Source of the DNA: JADHLN01 sp965658435
Lineage (GTDB): Bacteria; Pseudomonadota; Alphaproteobacteria; Rickettsiales; JABIRX01
Direction: 5' to 3'
DNA: 14,059 bases
Assembly (NCBI GenBank): GCA_965658435.1
Contig: CBFHSE010000040.1
Location: 1 to 14,059 of the forward strand
Shown here: positions 12,819 through 14,059 of the stretch, one piece after another
Numbering within the stretch: position 1 is the stretch's first letter
Layout: every line of letters starts with the position of its first letter
Position numbers and translations under genes: made by a program
Notes under the pieces: model-generated
The model's input: only the letters and a program-made list of their open reading frames with translations
The model's database searches: none
Told to the model about the DNA's origin: nothing

Positions 12819-13718
12819 CTATCTTAATCCTCTTAAAAACTCAGTTATTACTGTTTTTTTCTTACCCTCTCTTTGCAAAATTTTTGGTTTAATAAAACCA
12901 TCTGGACAATAAATATTAAATTCAGCATCAATATAGCCAATATCTTTATCATGTTTTAAAGTTTTAAATTCAGCTTCATAAATTTTTATACGTTCATTTT
13001 TAAATAAAAAATATGCAGCTGGAAAAGGATTTAAAGCCCTAATTAAATTAAGAATATCAGTACCATTTTTACTAAAATTAATCTCTGCTTCGCTTTTAGA
13101 TATTTTATCCGCATAAACTATATTTTTATTCCCTTGAGGTATCGCGCATAAATCAGAAAAATTTTCTAAAACTTCTAAAATCATTTCTGCACCAATTTCA
13201 GAGGTTTTATCATGTAATTCCATAAAACTCATTTCTGTAGGAATATTAATTTCACGCCTTAAATAAACATCTCCTTCATCCAAACCCTCATTCATTTTAA
13301 TAATACAAATTTCTGTTTTATTATCTCCTGCCATTAAAGTTCTTTGTAGAGGAGCGGCGCCACGAAAACGCGGCAATGCTGAAGGATGAAGATTCAAAAC
13401 TGCATATTTAGGAATTTGCAAAACTTCTTTAGGTAAAATTAAACCATAAGCAACTACTATTAAAAAATCAGGTTCAAATTCCACAATTTTATTACAAATT
13501 TCAGCATTTCTAAGAGAAGTTGGTGTAAAAATTTTTATATTATTTTCCTCTGCTAATATTTGTATAGCGGTTGGCAGAATTTTTTTACCACGATTTTTTT
13601 CTCTAGGAGCTCTAGTAAAAACTGCTTCTATTTTAAACTGAGAATTAAGCAATTTTTGAAAAGTTGGGACAGCAAATTCTGGACTTCCCATAAAAATAAT
13701 TTTTTTTCTAGAACTCAT
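12819..13718 (-). CDS. fmt: Methionyl-tRNA formyltransferase
   Basis: Fmt adds a formyl group from 10-formyltetrahydrofolate to initiator Met-tRNA. The 299-residue protein has I-I-F-M-G-S-P-E-F-A-V-P (7-18), the lysine-rich anticodon-arm loop around 36-46 (R-A-P-R-E-K-N-R-G-K-K) and the catalytic region L-N-L-H-P-S-A-L-P-R-F-R-G-A-A-P (108-123) with Asn109 and His111. G-L-D-E-G-D (145-150) supplies the Asp147 equivalent. The C-terminal domain (about 205-299) includes I-R-A-L-N-P-F-P-A-A-Y. Length is close to usual (about 310). The usual upstream partner def is not in the window. The gene is convergent with the decayed gene at 11512-12796. Confidence 0.96.
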   Translation of the reverse strand: MSSRKKIIFMGSPEFAVPTFQKLLNSQFKIEAVFTRAPREKNRGKKILPTAIQILAEENNIKIFTPTSLRNAEICNKIVEFEPDFLIVVAYGLILPKEVLQIPKYAVLNLHPSALPRFRGAAPLQRTLMAGDNKTEICIIKMNEGLDEGDVYLRREINIPTEMSFMELHDKTSEIGAEMILEVLENFSDLCAIPQGNKNIVYADKISKSEAEINFSKNGTDILNLIRALNPFPAAYFLFKNERIKIYEAEFKTLKHDKDIGYIDAEFNIYCPDGFIKPKILQREGKKKTVITEFLRGLR

Positions 13719-14059
13719 TTAATATATTTAATTCTTCTTATCTATTGCTAAATATATAACATTGCAACAACATCACTGTCCATAATTATCATTTATTATC
13801 TAAGAAACCTTAAAAATTCTTTGTAACTTATATATTACTATCATATTTAAATAGACAAAATATCTTATATTACAAATCAAGACCTCATCTTATAATCATA
13901 ATATTATATAGATGAGCTACTTATATTGAGATATAATGATTAATAACAATATAAAACAATTACAATTTAGTTTCAGCGATACAAAAAGAAACTGACAAAA
14001 CAGTCAAAAACTTAAAGATTTTTAAGGGATTTTTATTAGAAATTATAAGCAAATAGTTA
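13719..14059. other. AT-rich intergenic region, no supported gene
   Basis: These 341 bases upstream of fmt hold only very short frames. One is a 16-codon plus-strand frame from ATG 13938; another is a lysine-rich frame over the last 80 bases. An imperfect hairpin with CTCATCT (13884-13890) and AGATGAG (13910-13916) arms is present. It presumably carries the fmt promoter, but I cannot single out one. Confidence 0.5.
13884..13916. repeat. Inverted repeat with 7-bp arms, 19-base loop
   Basis: CTCATCT at 13884-13890 pairs exactly with AGATGAG at 13910-13916, and AT bases inside can extend the stem with a bulge. No T-run follows directly. Its role is unknown. Confidence 0.4.

Noticed and set aside
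13560..13751. 63-codon plus-strand frame
   Set aside because: It is antisense to the start of fmt and has no family features.
1..14059. CRISPR array or complete insertion sequence
   Set aside because: No regularly spaced short repeats with unique spacers and no intact transposase were seen. The only tandem repeats are the 99-bp ankyrin coding units.

Overview
The window is very AT-rich bacterial DNA. It carries housekeeping genes of alphaproteobacterial type, ankyrin-repeat (ANK) genes, a toxin-antitoxin module and several decayed genes. The alphaproteobacterial form of phosphoserine aminotransferase, the ribF-lspA and truA/fmt context, the ANK proteins and the many frameshifted remnants suggest a host-associated alphaproteobacterium, most likely a Rickettsiales-like intracellular bacterium. 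That placement is inference; no rRNA or other marker gene is present.

Left accessory block (1-3757). It opens with the 3' end of an ANK-family gene, whose tail is closely similar to that of a complete ANK gene at 2425-3297. Between them, on the minus strand, lies an overlapping operon: ribbon-helix-helix antitoxin, RelE-type toxin, and a serine recombinase broken by an internal TGA and cut short. A fragment coding for the missing C-terminal DNA-binding end of such a recombinase lies on the opposite strand at about 2197-2357, after a frameshifted gene for a small membrane-anchored protein. Downstream of the complete ANK gene is an antisense remnant of a pentapeptide-repeat protein and a perfect 12-bp inverted repeat.

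Central core (3758-11438). serC-lipA form a tight pair behind a good promoter. A third ANK protein with the same C-terminal H-x-R-L-G motif is convergent with lipA and divergent from a umuDC operon (UmuD-like autoprotease plus Pol V-type polymerase). cysQ is convergent with umuC. Then ribF, lspA, a tiny lipoprotein gene and truA follow on the plus strand with overlaps or 2-nt gaps, clearly one transcription unit. It joins flavin cofactor synthesis, lipoprotein signal cleavage, a probable lipoprotein substrate and tRNA pseudouridylation.

Right block (11439-14059). About 1.3 kb holds one long decayed gene with stops and frame changes, ending in an intact-looking Ser/Arg-rich tail. It is convergent with fmt (minus strand). 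The last 340 bases are AT-rich intergenic DNA with a hairpin and no supported gene.

The most interesting signals are the C-terminal module shared by three ANK proteins, the split and inverted recombinase fragments around the toxin-antitoxin operon between two related ANK tails, the umuDC operon without a recognisable SOS operator, and the minimal lipoprotein encoded directly after lspA.
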